The notes under the pieces are model-generated. The model was not told where the DNA came from. It searched no databases and saw only the letters and a list, made by a program, of their open reading frames with translations. Positions 35,989-44,222 of a stretch of DNA of 64,000 nt are shown in pieces. Origin of the DNA: Azophilus sp026709365 (GTDB lineage: Bacteria; Pseudomonadota; Gammaproteobacteria; Pseudomonadales; Azotimanducaceae); contig OZ241345.1 in the NCBI GenBank assembly GCA_965200175.1, positions 3,100,001 to 3,164,000 on the forward strand. The letters run 5' to 3'. How positions within the stretch are numbered: position 1 is the first letter of the stretch; every line of letters begins with the position of its first letter. The position numbers and the translations under genes were made by a program.

Positions 35989-37035
35989 CTATGCGAGATC
36001 GCCCTGCAGCTGGCCGTCGAGCACCACCACCTCGTCATCCAGGGTGACGGTGCAGCCGCGCAGCGGCAGGTCGAAGTGGCCAATCGTGTGCCGGCCCGCC
36101 ACCTCGTTGGCGCCCGTGGAGTAGAGGAAGTTGCCGGCGAAGGCGCGCAGTTCGGTGCCGTTGAAGTCGTTCTTGCCGTACATGGTCATTGCGTCCCAGC
36201 GGGCCGCCGGGTTCATGCCCCAACCGAGATGGCTGGTGGCGTAGGCATCCCGGTCCTGCCACGCCTCGAAGTAGGCCCGCATGAGGTCCGCATCCACGCC
36301 CTCGCCCTCGATGCGCGTGACATAGTCGTCTTCAATCGTCAGTGCGATTGGCTGGTCCGCATAGCGCTTGAAGGTCAGGTTGACGTCGCCCCGGTCGAGG
36401 ACCAAGGCGCCGTTGACGGCGCCGGCGGCAGGGAAGCAGAGGCAAAGCCCCCCCGGCCAATGGCTGATCAGCCCGGGGCGCGACACGGTGCCCCAGCCGC
36501 CGCCGACCACCGCGCCCGACAGGTTGACGACCAAGTCCGTGCCCGCCTTGGAAGTCACGCGCAAGTTGCCGGCAGCGCGGAATCTGCGCATGCCGGCCTT
36601 GACCTTGGCTTCCAGCGCCGCGTCGGGCTCCAGCCGTTCAAGTGCCTCGGGATGTTCGTTGGAGACCATGAGCACACGGGCGCCGCCGCCCAGAATCCGT
36701 GGCAGTTCGGGCGCGTGCAGCAGCCCCTCGACCGTGCAGTCCACCACGAATCCCGCCGCTGCCAGTCCCTTGATCACCGCTTCCCCACCTTGGATCGCAT
36801 CTGAGGCCCCGGTCGAGCGAACCGGCACCGGCGCGGCCTGCGGCGGCGTTGGGATCATCAGGTGAAAGGGCTTGGCCCCCAGGCGCAGCAGCGCCAGCTC
36901 CGCCAACTCCCGATTGATGCTGCGGGACTGGGTCTCCGAAAGAATGGCGACCTCCTCCCCCGCCTGCACCTTGCAGCGGCTGAAGACCCGGGCGAAGCAG
37001 TCGATCCACTTGCCCTCGATGCGTTCCTGCAGCAT
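35989..37035 (-). CDS. NicX-like (2,5-dihydroxypyridine dioxygenase family) protein
   Basis: 348 residues from ATG 37035. Matches the NicX/M29-like family in layout. The iron ligands recalled for Pseudomonas putida NicX (His265, His318, Asp320) have likely equivalents here: H269 in SHLGWGMNP, and H320 and D322 in GHFDLP. The family includes both extradiol-type Fe(II) dioxygenases and aminopeptidase-like proteins, so the reaction is not proven. First gene of the catabolic series 37035-32369. An in-frame extension to 37101 is not supported by a better start. Confidence 0.72.
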   Translation of the reverse strand: MLQERIEGKWIDCFARVFSRCKVQAGEEVAILSETQSRSINRELAELALLRLGAKPFHLMIPTPPQAAPVPVRSTGASDAIQGGEAVIKGLAAAGFVVDCTVEGLLHAPELPRILGGGARVLMVSNEHPEALERLEPDAALEAKVKAGMRRFRAAGNLRVTSKAGTDLVVNLSGAVVGGGWGTVSRPGLISHWPGGLCLCFPAAGAVNGALVLDRGDVNLTFKRYADQPIALTIEDDYVTRIEGEGVDADLMRAYFEAWQDRDAYATSHLGWGMNPAARWDAMTMYGKNDFNGTELRAFAGNFLYSTGANEVAGRHTIGHFDLPLRGCTVTLDDEVVVLDGQLQGDLA

Positions 37036-37154
37036 GACGCACCCCGGTTGGAAAGAGGCGCAGTATAGCAACGCGACAAGGCGGATCAGCCCATGCCGCA
37101 AGACGAGCCGCTAACGCTCCCCACACTTGGTGGACAATTCCCCGGCGCTCCGCG

Positions 37155-37193
37155 CCCTCAATCATGTACACTCTAGCTGTACATGATTGAGGG
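37155..37193. promoter_or_regulatory. 16-bp perfect palindrome, probable toxin-antitoxin operator
   Basis: CCCTCAATCATGTACA (37155-37170), 7-nt spacer, and its exact reverse complement (37178-37193). It sits just before the antitoxin ATG (37204), and the right arm includes the GAGGG ribosome site, so repressor binding or an RNA hairpin could control expression. Typical for autoregulated Phd-type modules. Confidence 0.8.
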
Positions 37194-37203
37194 AGTCAAT
37201 GTA

Positions 37204-37446
37204 ATGGCCAAAACAGTGGGCGCCGCCGAGTTCAAGGCCAAATGCCTCCGATTGATGAATGAGATGGACCAAGACGGCGAACCAATCACGATCACACGGC
37301 GAGGGCGAGCGGTGGCCGTGCTTTCCCCAGCGCCCCGGCTGGCGGAGCAATCTCCAGTTCTCGGCGCTTTGCGCGGTTCGGTGCTGGCTTACGACGATCC
37401 GTTTCTGCCCGCCGCCGATCCGTCGGATTGGGCTGCGGCGCGGTGA
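37204..37446 (+). CDS. Phd/YefM-family antitoxin
   Basis: 80 residues from ATG 37204, behind GAGGGAG. The N-terminal GAAEFKAKCLRLMNEMDQDG and PITITRRGRAVAVLSP pattern is the DNA-binding Phd/YefM fold. It is expected to bind the palindrome 37155-37193 and neutralise the PIN-domain toxin. Its stop codon overlaps the toxin start (GTGA at 37443). An ATG at 37183 lies inside the palindrome and is less likely. Confidence 0.92.
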   Translation: MAKTVGAAEFKAKCLRLMNEMDQDGEPITITRRGRAVAVLSPAPRLAEQSPVLGALRGSVLAYDDPFLPAADPSDWAAAR

Positions 37447-37856
37447 TCGTTCTCGACACCCACGCATTGGTGTGGGTGATGGAGGATGATGCGAAGCTTG
37501 GGCCTGAGACTCGGCGGATTATAGTCGAAGCTTCAAGGAACAACGAAGTTGGCGTCTCAGCGATTACGCCTTGGGAGATTGCCCTGCTGGTGGAAAAAGG
37601 CCGGCTTAGGCTGGCCCGTGAAGTCGCCGAATGGCTGGATGCGGCGCTCGCAGTCCCAGGTGTGCGGCTGTTGCCGATTGAGCCAAGGATTGCCTTGGAC
37701 AGCGTGAGGTTGCCGGGCGCGTTTCACGCTGATCCTGCGGACCGGCTAATCGTTGCGACAACCAGACGTTGGAGCGCGACTTTGATCACTGCCGACGGGG
37801 CTATCATTGCTTACGCCAAGGCGGGGCACGTTGATGTGAAGGAAGCGGTAAGCTGA
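37443..37856 (+). CDS. PIN-domain toxin (VapC family)
   Basis: 137 residues from GTG 37443, overlapping the antitoxin stop. PIN-domain acidic residues are seen in VIVLDTHALVW (first Asp), TPWEIALL (Glu), and FHADPADRLIVAT (Asp pair). VapC-type toxins are Mg-dependent RNases cutting tRNA or rRNA. The 4-base overlap ensures coupled synthesis with the antitoxin. Confidence 0.93.
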   Translation: MIVLDTHALVWVMEDDAKLGPETRRIIVEASRNNEVGVSAITPWEIALLVEKGRLRLAREVAEWLDAALAVPGVRLLPIEPRIALDSVRLPGAFHADPADRLIVATTRRWSATLITADGAIIAYAKAGHVDVKEAVS

Positions 37857-37874
37857 CGTTGGCTGCCAACCGGA

Positions 37875-38405
37875 CTAAGCGCGGTCAAAGACCCGCTTGT
37901 AGCGCAAGGTCTTGCCCTTGCGCGGATTGATCGTCACGGACATCAGCAGGCGTCCGTCCCGGCCCACCTCCAAGCTGCGCTTGACCTTGCGGGTGGTCGA
38001 TTCGTAGTTCGAGGTCAGCTTGCGCCGGGACCACTGGCTGCGCATGCCGCGGTAGGCGCCGGGCCTGATCTCCTCGCTGCCGACGCCTTGGTAGGTGAGC
38101 AGCAGGCCGTCGTCAAGCCGCTCAACGGTGAGGGTTTGGCAGCGCAGCATTTGCGGCGGCCCTGGGCTGCCGATCTCCGGCTCGGGCCCCGGCGAGCCGG
38201 TGGGCACGGGGATGCCGCCGACGCTGACACTGGTGCTGAAGTTGCCGCCGAGGCCCTCCCACCAGCGGCTGGTCGAGTTGTCCGGTTGAATCGCTTCGGT
38301 GCGCTCGACGTTCAAGGTCCATGCGCCCACCAAGGCGAGCTCCTCGGCCCAAGCGGCAAACGACATTGCGCCGCACAGCGCGAAGAGAGACAGGCTGCGA
38401 GTCAT
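37875..38405 (-). CDS. Exported protein, uncharacterised
   Basis: 176 residues from ATG 38405. Signal peptide (MTRSLSLFALCGAMSFAAWA), then LVGAWTLNVERTEAIQPDN and a Gly/Pro/Ser-rich loop (SVGGIPVPTGSPGPEPE), then a beta-rich second half ending RYKRVFDRA. The start of the mature part and the RVFDR ending resemble the lipoprotein at 29001-29561. Function unknown; probably a periplasmic beta-barrel-like or lipocalin-like protein. Divergent from the glpS-like gene. Confidence 0.75.
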   Translation of the reverse strand: MTRSLSLFALCGAMSFAAWAEELALVGAWTLNVERTEAIQPDNSTSRWWEGLGGNFSTSVSVGGIPVPTGSPGPEPEIGSPGPPQMLRCQTLTVERLDDGLLLTYQGVGSEEIRPGAYRGMRSQWSRRKLTSNYESTTRKVKRSLEVGRDGRLLMSVTINPRKGKTLRYKRVFDRA

Positions 38406-38601
38406 GGTTTGCAGTGTAGCATGGCGCTCCATGGAACCATCGAACCCGTCGGGGTGCGGACGAGCAGGGACCGTCAGGCTTTTTGCCACGGGGCCGCGAT
38501 CTGGTGAACGAACGACACCTTGCGCCTTCCGAGGACGGGACGCCCTCGATCCGGGGAACAAGGTGGGAGCCCACGTTTTGATGCCGTGGAGCGAGAAAAT
38601 C

Positions 38602-38638
38602 TCACTTTGGAAGGGCGCTTCGCGCCCTTCCAAAGTGA
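38602..38638. promoter_or_regulatory. Strong 17-bp hairpin before the glpS-like gene
   Basis: TCACTTTGGAAGGGCGC (38602-38618), loop TTC, exact reverse complement (38622-38638). It ends 10 nt before the ATG at 38649. No T run follows, so it is not a standard terminator; it could hide the ribosome site, act as an RNA-stability element or be a relic of a repeat. Confidence 0.75.
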
Positions 38639-38648
38639 TCAGAAAACC

Positions 38649-39602
38649 ATGCTGAACATCCGCACACTCGATCTGGGCGGTCGGCGCACCTTCAGCCACC
38701 CGTTCGCCGAGGGCGCCATCACCGTCGTGCTGGGCCGCAACAACGCCGGCAAGACGCGCTTGGCGCGGGCCGTCGCCGGGCTCGACCCCTCGCCGCCCGG
38801 CACGGTTTTCATCAACGGCGTCGATGTCAGCACGCTCAGCGCCCGGCGGCGTCGGGTGGGCTTGGTCTATCAGGCCTTTGTCAACTACCCCAACTGGAGC
38901 GCGTTCGACAACATCGCCTCACCCATGAAGGCGGCGGGGCGCGGGCGAGGCGGGGATGCGGACGAGATGGCCGGCACGGTCAAGGCATTGGCCGACCGCC
39001 TGCAAATCGGCGATCTTCTCGACCGCCTTCCCGAAGCCTTGTCCGGAGGGCAGCAGCAACGGGTGGCCATCGCCCGCGCCCTGGCCCAGCAGGGGGACGT
39101 GCTGGTGATGGATGAGCCGTTGGTCAACCTCGACTACAAGCTGCGTGAGGAGTTGAGCCTGCAGCTTCGGGAGATCGTCCAATCCGACGGCCTGACCGTG
39201 CTCTATCTCACCTCGGACCCGAAGGATGCGTTCACTTTGGGCGATGAAGTCCTGCTGCTTTGCGAGCGCGCCAAGCTGCAGAGCGGCGCACCCCTTGACG
39301 TGTACAACGCGCCGGTTTGCGCAGCGGCTGCGGACCTGATGAGCGACCCCGGCGTCAACCGCCTTGATGAGCACACCCTCGTTCGCCCGGAGCATCTGCG
39401 CCTGGCCCCGTCAGCCGAGGGCGATGCCGCCTTTGCAGCCGAGGTCAACAGCGTGGAGACCAGCGGCGCGGAAACCTTCCTGCACTGCCGCGTGAACGGC
39501 GCGGACTGGGTGGCCCGCCTGCCGGGCATGGCGGATGTGAAGGCGGGCGCCCATGTGCGTCTGTACGCAGGCAAGGATGATCTCATTCGGTTGCAGGCTT
39601 AG
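38649..39602 (+). CDS. glpS: ABC transporter ATPase, GlpS-like
   Basis: 317 residues from ATG 38649. Walker A GRNNAGKTR, a Q-loop in GLVYQAFVNYPNW, the signature LSGGQQQR, Walker B VLVMDEPLVNLD, and a C-terminal TOBE-like regulatory part, as in MalK-type ATPases. The Q-loop reads YQAF where MalK proteins usually have FQ. With the downstream genes it fits the rhizobial glpSTPQUV glycerol ABC transporter, which also has two different ATPases. The partner glpT-like gene is displaced by 1.4 kb (NYN gene between). Confidence 0.88.
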   Translation: MLNIRTLDLGGRRTFSHPFAEGAITVVLGRNNAGKTRLARAVAGLDPSPPGTVFINGVDVSTLSARRRRVGLVYQAFVNYPNWSAFDNIASPMKAAGRGRGGDADEMAGTVKALADRLQIGDLLDRLPEALSGGQQQRVAIARALAQQGDVLVMDEPLVNLDYKLREELSLQLREIVQSDGLTVLYLTSDPKDAFTLGDEVLLLCERAKLQSGAPLDVYNAPVCAAAADLMSDPGVNRLDEHTLVRPEHLRLAPSAEGDAAFAAEVNSVETSGAETFLHCRVNGADWVARLPGMADVKAGAHVRLYAGKDDLIRLQA

Positions 39603-39663
39603 TTTCAATGCTGTGACAGCGTGTTGATCCACTCTGCCGAAAGATCGACTTCGGGGAGAATCA

Positions 39664-40743
39664 ATGCTGTCCGCCCGCAAAATCACTGGTTTCCAAGTCA
39701 TCGATCAAGGCGTTGAGCCGCGTCGGGTCGATGCCCAGCTGCAATCCCAGCTTTCTTGCAAGTGTGCGCCATCGTCATCCCTGCTCCGCATATACTGGTA
39801 TGACGGGATGCCGCGAACCGGGCCGACCGCCAAGCAGCAAGCACTTGCGGATGCCGACGACGTCAAGCTCCGCCTAGGCGTGATCGCCTACACAGGAAGA
39901 CAGAAAGGCGTCGATTCCCTCATCGTAACCGACCTCATCGAACTCGCGCGCAACCATGCCATTTCGGACGCCGTTCTGCTTTCGGGCGACGAAGATGTCC
40001 GCATCGGCGTGCAGATCGCGCAAACCTACGGTGTCCGCGTCCACCTCCTTGGGATTCAACCCTTCGGCGACGAACAAGGCAACCAGTCCCGCCTCCTGCG
40101 CCAGGAATCCGATACCTCCATGGAGTGGTGCCAGTCGGACATCGAGGCTTTCCTAGGCTTCAATCAAGTCCAAGGCTCCATCCGGAGCCAAACGGATCAA
40201 CGCGCTGACGAGATTCCGAACGCCACCCAACAGCTCGACGCGATAGCGGATGACTTCATCCGAGTGCGTTCTTCCGGCGACCTCGCAGCCCTCTCGGTCC
40301 TCGACGTGCATGAGGCAATACCAGCCGAACTCGACCGTGCGCTCCTCCGACGCGCAGCCGACATACTAGGTCGCCATCTCGACTCTCCCGAGCGACACCA
40401 TCTCCGTCAAACGGCGAAACGCTTGGCCACCGAGCGCTATCCACAGGCTGACCAAACTAGGCAGCCAGACACTACCGTTGGGACGGAAGCCGACCGGATT
40501 CGCCGCTACGCCGCCGAAACGACAATTGAGCCCGCTCGGCGACAAGGTCAGACAACCATCACCATACGCGCCGGGGACGTCGCCGATTCCATGAACCTGC
40601 GGCACAACATCCCCAACATCGTTAGTGCCCTCGGCGGCAGGAAGTTCGAGAACCTCGCTGGCGTAACCGTCATCGGCGAAACCGGACCGAAAGAGGGCCC
40701 GAACACCGAGTTTACTTACGCCATCGATAGCCCCGGCCGTTGA
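39664..40743 (+). CDS. NYN-domain (PIN-like) protein inserted in the glp-like operon
   Basis: 359 residues from ATG 39664. The NYN nuclease fold is seen from about residue 38: LLRIYWYDGMP, QKGVDSLIVTDLIELA, and AVLLSGDEDVRIGVQIA with YGVRVHLLGI. The first catalytic Asp motif, normally FIDGxN at the N terminus, is not recognisable, so the N terminus may be altered or misread. The C-terminal half (about 250-359) is unknown, with an extra helical and beta part. NYN proteins are metal-dependent RNases in RNA processing or defence. It lies between two ATPase genes of a transporter operon with 61 and 266 bp gaps, suggesting insertion. Confidence 0.7.
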   Translation: MLSARKITGFQVIDQGVEPRRVDAQLQSQLSCKCAPSSSLLRIYWYDGMPRTGPTAKQQALADADDVKLRLGVIAYTGRQKGVDSLIVTDLIELARNHAISDAVLLSGDEDVRIGVQIAQTYGVRVHLLGIQPFGDEQGNQSRLLRQESDTSMEWCQSDIEAFLGFNQVQGSIRSQTDQRADEIPNATQQLDAIADDFIRVRSSGDLAALSVLDVHEAIPAELDRALLRRAADILGRHLDSPERHHLRQTAKRLATERYPQADQTRQPDTTVGTEADRIRRYAAETTIEPARRQGQTTITIRAGDVADSMNLRHNIPNIVSALGGRKFENLAGVTVIGETGPKEGPNTEFTYAIDSPGR

Positions 40744-41009
40744 GCAGGGCATGGGCCGTTCCCCGGCGCGCCTCCGGGACGGCGCGGATCCCGGAAACCC
40801 GCACCTGGTTCAGCCGTCAACGGCGCTCCGCCGAGGCCCAAGCACCGCCCGCGGCGGGCTCGCAAGCCCGCTGCCGGCCCCCCAAAGCGGGCCCCTAAAG
40901 GCCAGGTCGCCGTCCGAGGCGACCCGCAGCCACCCAAATCGCAAGACTTCACTTGATTCGCTTCCCGCGCTTGGGTCAAAGTGCTTCGACCAACCAAAGG
41001 GCTGTTGTC
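40744..41009 (+). other. Intergenic region, probable junction of inserted DNA
   Basis: The 266 bp between the NYN gene and the second ATPase contain no gene I recognise. In a native glpST operon the two ATPase genes are normally adjacent, so this is a likely insertion scar. Confidence 0.45.
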
Positions 41010-42074
41010 TTGGCCGCCATCCGAGCATCCAGCTTGCACCATCGCTACCAACCGGGCGCCCCGCCAGTGCTTGAGGGCGTTGACCTTGAGCTGCGCGACG
41101 GCGAGGCCCATGCGGTTTTGGGTGGCTCCGGGGCCGGCAAGACCACGCTGCTGCATCTGCTGGCGGGCCTGTTGCGCCCAAGCGCCGGAACCATCGAGTT
41201 TGACGGACGCGACCTCACGGCGGCCAGCCCCGCCGAACGCCAAGTGGCGCAGGTGTTTCAGTTTCCGGTGCTCTACCCCGCCTTGGACGTGGCGGGCAAT
41301 CTCGGCTTTCCGCTGGTCAATCGGGGCTGGAACGCCGCTGCGGTTCGCCGCCGGGTTGGCGAGGTGGCGGAATTGCTGTCCATTGCGGCGTTGCTGACGC
41401 GCAAGCCCAAGCAGCTTTCGTTGTTTGAAAGGCAGTTGACCGCCATCGGCCGGGCGCTGGTGCGCCCGGACGTGGCCTTGGTGCTGCTCGATGAGCCGCT
41501 TACCGCCGTGGAGCCGGCCGCCAAGTGGCGGTTGCGCCAAGCGCTCAAGACGGTGCAGGGCGAACTTGGGCTGACCATGATCTACGTCACCCACGACCAA
41601 ACGGAGGCCCTGACCTTCGCCGAACGCATCACGCTGCTGCACCACGGCAAGGCATTGCAAACCGGCAGTCCCGAAGCGCTCTACGAACAGCCGGCCCACG
41701 AAGCCGTGGCCCGCTTCATCGGCTCGCCCGGCATGAACTTGGTTGACGGGGAGGTCTCGGCGGGCAGCATCCGCTGCAACGGCCAAGTGCTGGGCGCCAC
41801 GGCGGCGGCGGACGGACGCTGTGCGCTGGGCTTTCGTCCTGAATGGGCGGCAGTTGGCGAGCGCGGCGTTCCCGTGGCCGTGCGCAGCGCGCGGGCGCTC
41901 GGCACGTTGGGCGGCGTGGCCACCGGGCTGGTGACCGCCGAACTCGGCGGCCAGGCGATCCATGTGCAGCAACGTCTGGATGGCCCGGTTGGGAGTCAAG
42001 CCCGCTTGCACATCGATCCGTCCCGAATCCTGCTCTACCGCAACGGCTGGCTGGTAACTGATGCAACGGGCTAG
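41010..42074 (+). CDS. glpT: ABC transporter ATPase, GlpT-like
   Basis: About 354 residues from TTG 41010, behind AAAGGG. Walker A GGSGAGKTT, Q-loop FQFPVLYPAL, a degenerate signature LSLFERQ in place of LSGGQQR, Walker B VLLDEPLTAVE and H-loop VTHDQ; the C terminus is a regulatory domain. Degenerate signature motifs are common in one ATPase of an unequal pair, which fits the GlpS/GlpT arrangement. An in-frame TTG at 40953 would give a longer N terminus. Confidence 0.87.
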   Translation: MAAIRASSLHHRYQPGAPPVLEGVDLELRDGEAHAVLGGSGAGKTTLLHLLAGLLRPSAGTIEFDGRDLTAASPAERQVAQVFQFPVLYPALDVAGNLGFPLVNRGWNAAAVRRRVGEVAELLSIAALLTRKPKQLSLFERQLTAIGRALVRPDVALVLLDEPLTAVEPAAKWRLRQALKTVQGELGLTMIYVTHDQTEALTFAERITLLHHGKALQTGSPEALYEQPAHEAVARFIGSPGMNLVDGEVSAGSIRCNGQVLGATAAADGRCALGFRPEWAAVGERGVPVAVRSARALGTLGGVATGLVTAELGGQAIHVQQRLDGPVGSQARLHIDPSRILLYRNGWLVTDATG

Positions 42075-42206
42075 CCCGCACGTCCCGCCACGGGCCGCGA
42101 TGATCGGGGCCGGCGCGGGTGGTTGCTCCGGCCCAACCGATTTCCGGCTTCAACGCTTCGACAGTCAACAACGATGTTTGGTTGTCTGAAAGCGGCTTGG
42201 TGAGAC

Positions 42207-43070
42207 GTGCGGGCTAACCAAAAGGCTTGGCTGGCGGTGGCGCCGGTGGTGCTGGTGGTCGCCTTCACCGCCGTCGCCCCCCTGATGACCGTAGTCAACT
42301 ACTCCGTGCAGGACATCTTTGATGTTCACACGCGCCTATTCGTCGGCTTGGACTGGTATCGGGAGACCTTGCGCGACCCCCGTTTCCTGGAGGCGCTGGT
42401 CCGACAGTTGGGCTTCAGCGCCCTGGTGCTGGCCCTGGAGATTCCCTTGGGCATCTGGATTGCCCGCTGCATGCCCCTGCAGGGCCGGATGACGGTGGCC
42501 TTCCTCATCATTCTGGCGGTGCCGCTGCTGATTCCCTGGAACGTCGTGGGCGTCACTTGGCAGATTTTCGCCCGCCCGGACATCGGGCTGCTGGGCGCGG
42601 CGGTGACCGCCCTTGGCGTGTCCTACAACTACACGAGTTCCGCGTTCGACGCTTGGGCCACCTTGGTGCTGATGGACGTGTGGCATTGGACGTCATTGGT
42701 GGCGCTGCTCTGCTTTGCCGGCCTCGCGGCCATTCCGCCGGCGTACTACCAAGCCGCTGCACTGGACGGGGCGAGCCGCTGGCAGGTGTTTCGCCATGTG
42801 GAGCTGCCGCACTTGAAGTCGGTGCTGACCATCGCCGTGCTGCTGCGGCTGATGGACAGCCTGATGATCTACACCGAACCCTTCGTGCTGACCGGCGGCG
42901 GGCCTGGTGCGAGCACCACCTTCCTAAGCCAGTACCTTACCAGCATGGCGGTCGGCCAGTTTGATCTCGGCCCGGCGGCGGCGTTCTCGGTGCTCTACTT
43001 CCTGCTGATCCTGCTGCTTTGCTGGCTGTTCCACGCCAGCGTGATGAAGCGGGGCGATGCAGCGGCTTAA
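42207..43070 (+). CDS. glpP: ABC transporter permease, GlpP (MalF-like)
   Basis: 287 residues from GTG 42207 with six hydrophobic segments. The EAA loop (YYQAAALDGASRWQVFRHV) docks to the ATPase. Follows the ATPase gene by 132 bp. It is one half of the membrane pore of the predicted glycerol or polyol importer. Confidence 0.9.
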   Translation: MRANQKAWLAVAPVVLVVAFTAVAPLMTVVNYSVQDIFDVHTRLFVGLDWYRETLRDPRFLEALVRQLGFSALVLALEIPLGIWIARCMPLQGRMTVAFLIILAVPLLIPWNVVGVTWQIFARPDIGLLGAAVTALGVSYNYTSSAFDAWATLVLMDVWHWTSLVALLCFAGLAAIPPAYYQAAALDGASRWQVFRHVELPHLKSVLTIAVLLRLMDSLMIYTEPFVLTGGGPGASTTFLSQYLTSMAVGQFDLGPAAAFSVLYFLLILLLCWLFHASVMKRGDAAA

Positions 43071-43085
43071 GGAACGGCAGATCCG

Positions 43086-43894
<809 letters not shown>

Positions 43895-43895
<1 letters not shown>

Positions 43896-44167
43896 TGGCC
43901 TGGATGGCTTGGACTTGGCAGACGGCCCTCTTTTTCGGCGCGGTGGGCCTTGGGTTGGCGGCGATGACGGTAGCGGAGATTCGCTGGCCGACCCAATCCA
44001 GGCGCGGCTTCCTGCCCATGCCGACCACCCGCGGCGACCGCTTCTTCATCAGCCTGCTGGGCAGCGCGTTCATCCACATCGCCTGGCTCGCCGCCTCCGA
44101 CCTGCCGATCGCCCTGGCCAGCGCGCTCAGCTTGGGCTATGCGGCGTTGGTGATGAGCAGGGGCTAG
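43895..44167 (+). CDS. glpU: DUF2160 small membrane protein, GlpU-like
   Basis: 90 residues, two or three hydrophobic segments, with WPTQSRRGFLPMPTTRGDRFF between the first two. This DUF2160 protein is found in glycerol-type ABC transporter operons (GlpU). It overlaps the GlpQ-like stop (TGATG at 43893). In the rhizobial operon it is followed by the solute-binding protein gene glpV. Here a minus-strand ligase gene follows, so glpV is missing from this place. Confidence 0.85.
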
Positions 44168-44222
44168 GGGAGGCTGCGCAATCGGCTGGCCTTGCGCTGA
44201 TCCCAAGGCGCGAACAAGGCGC

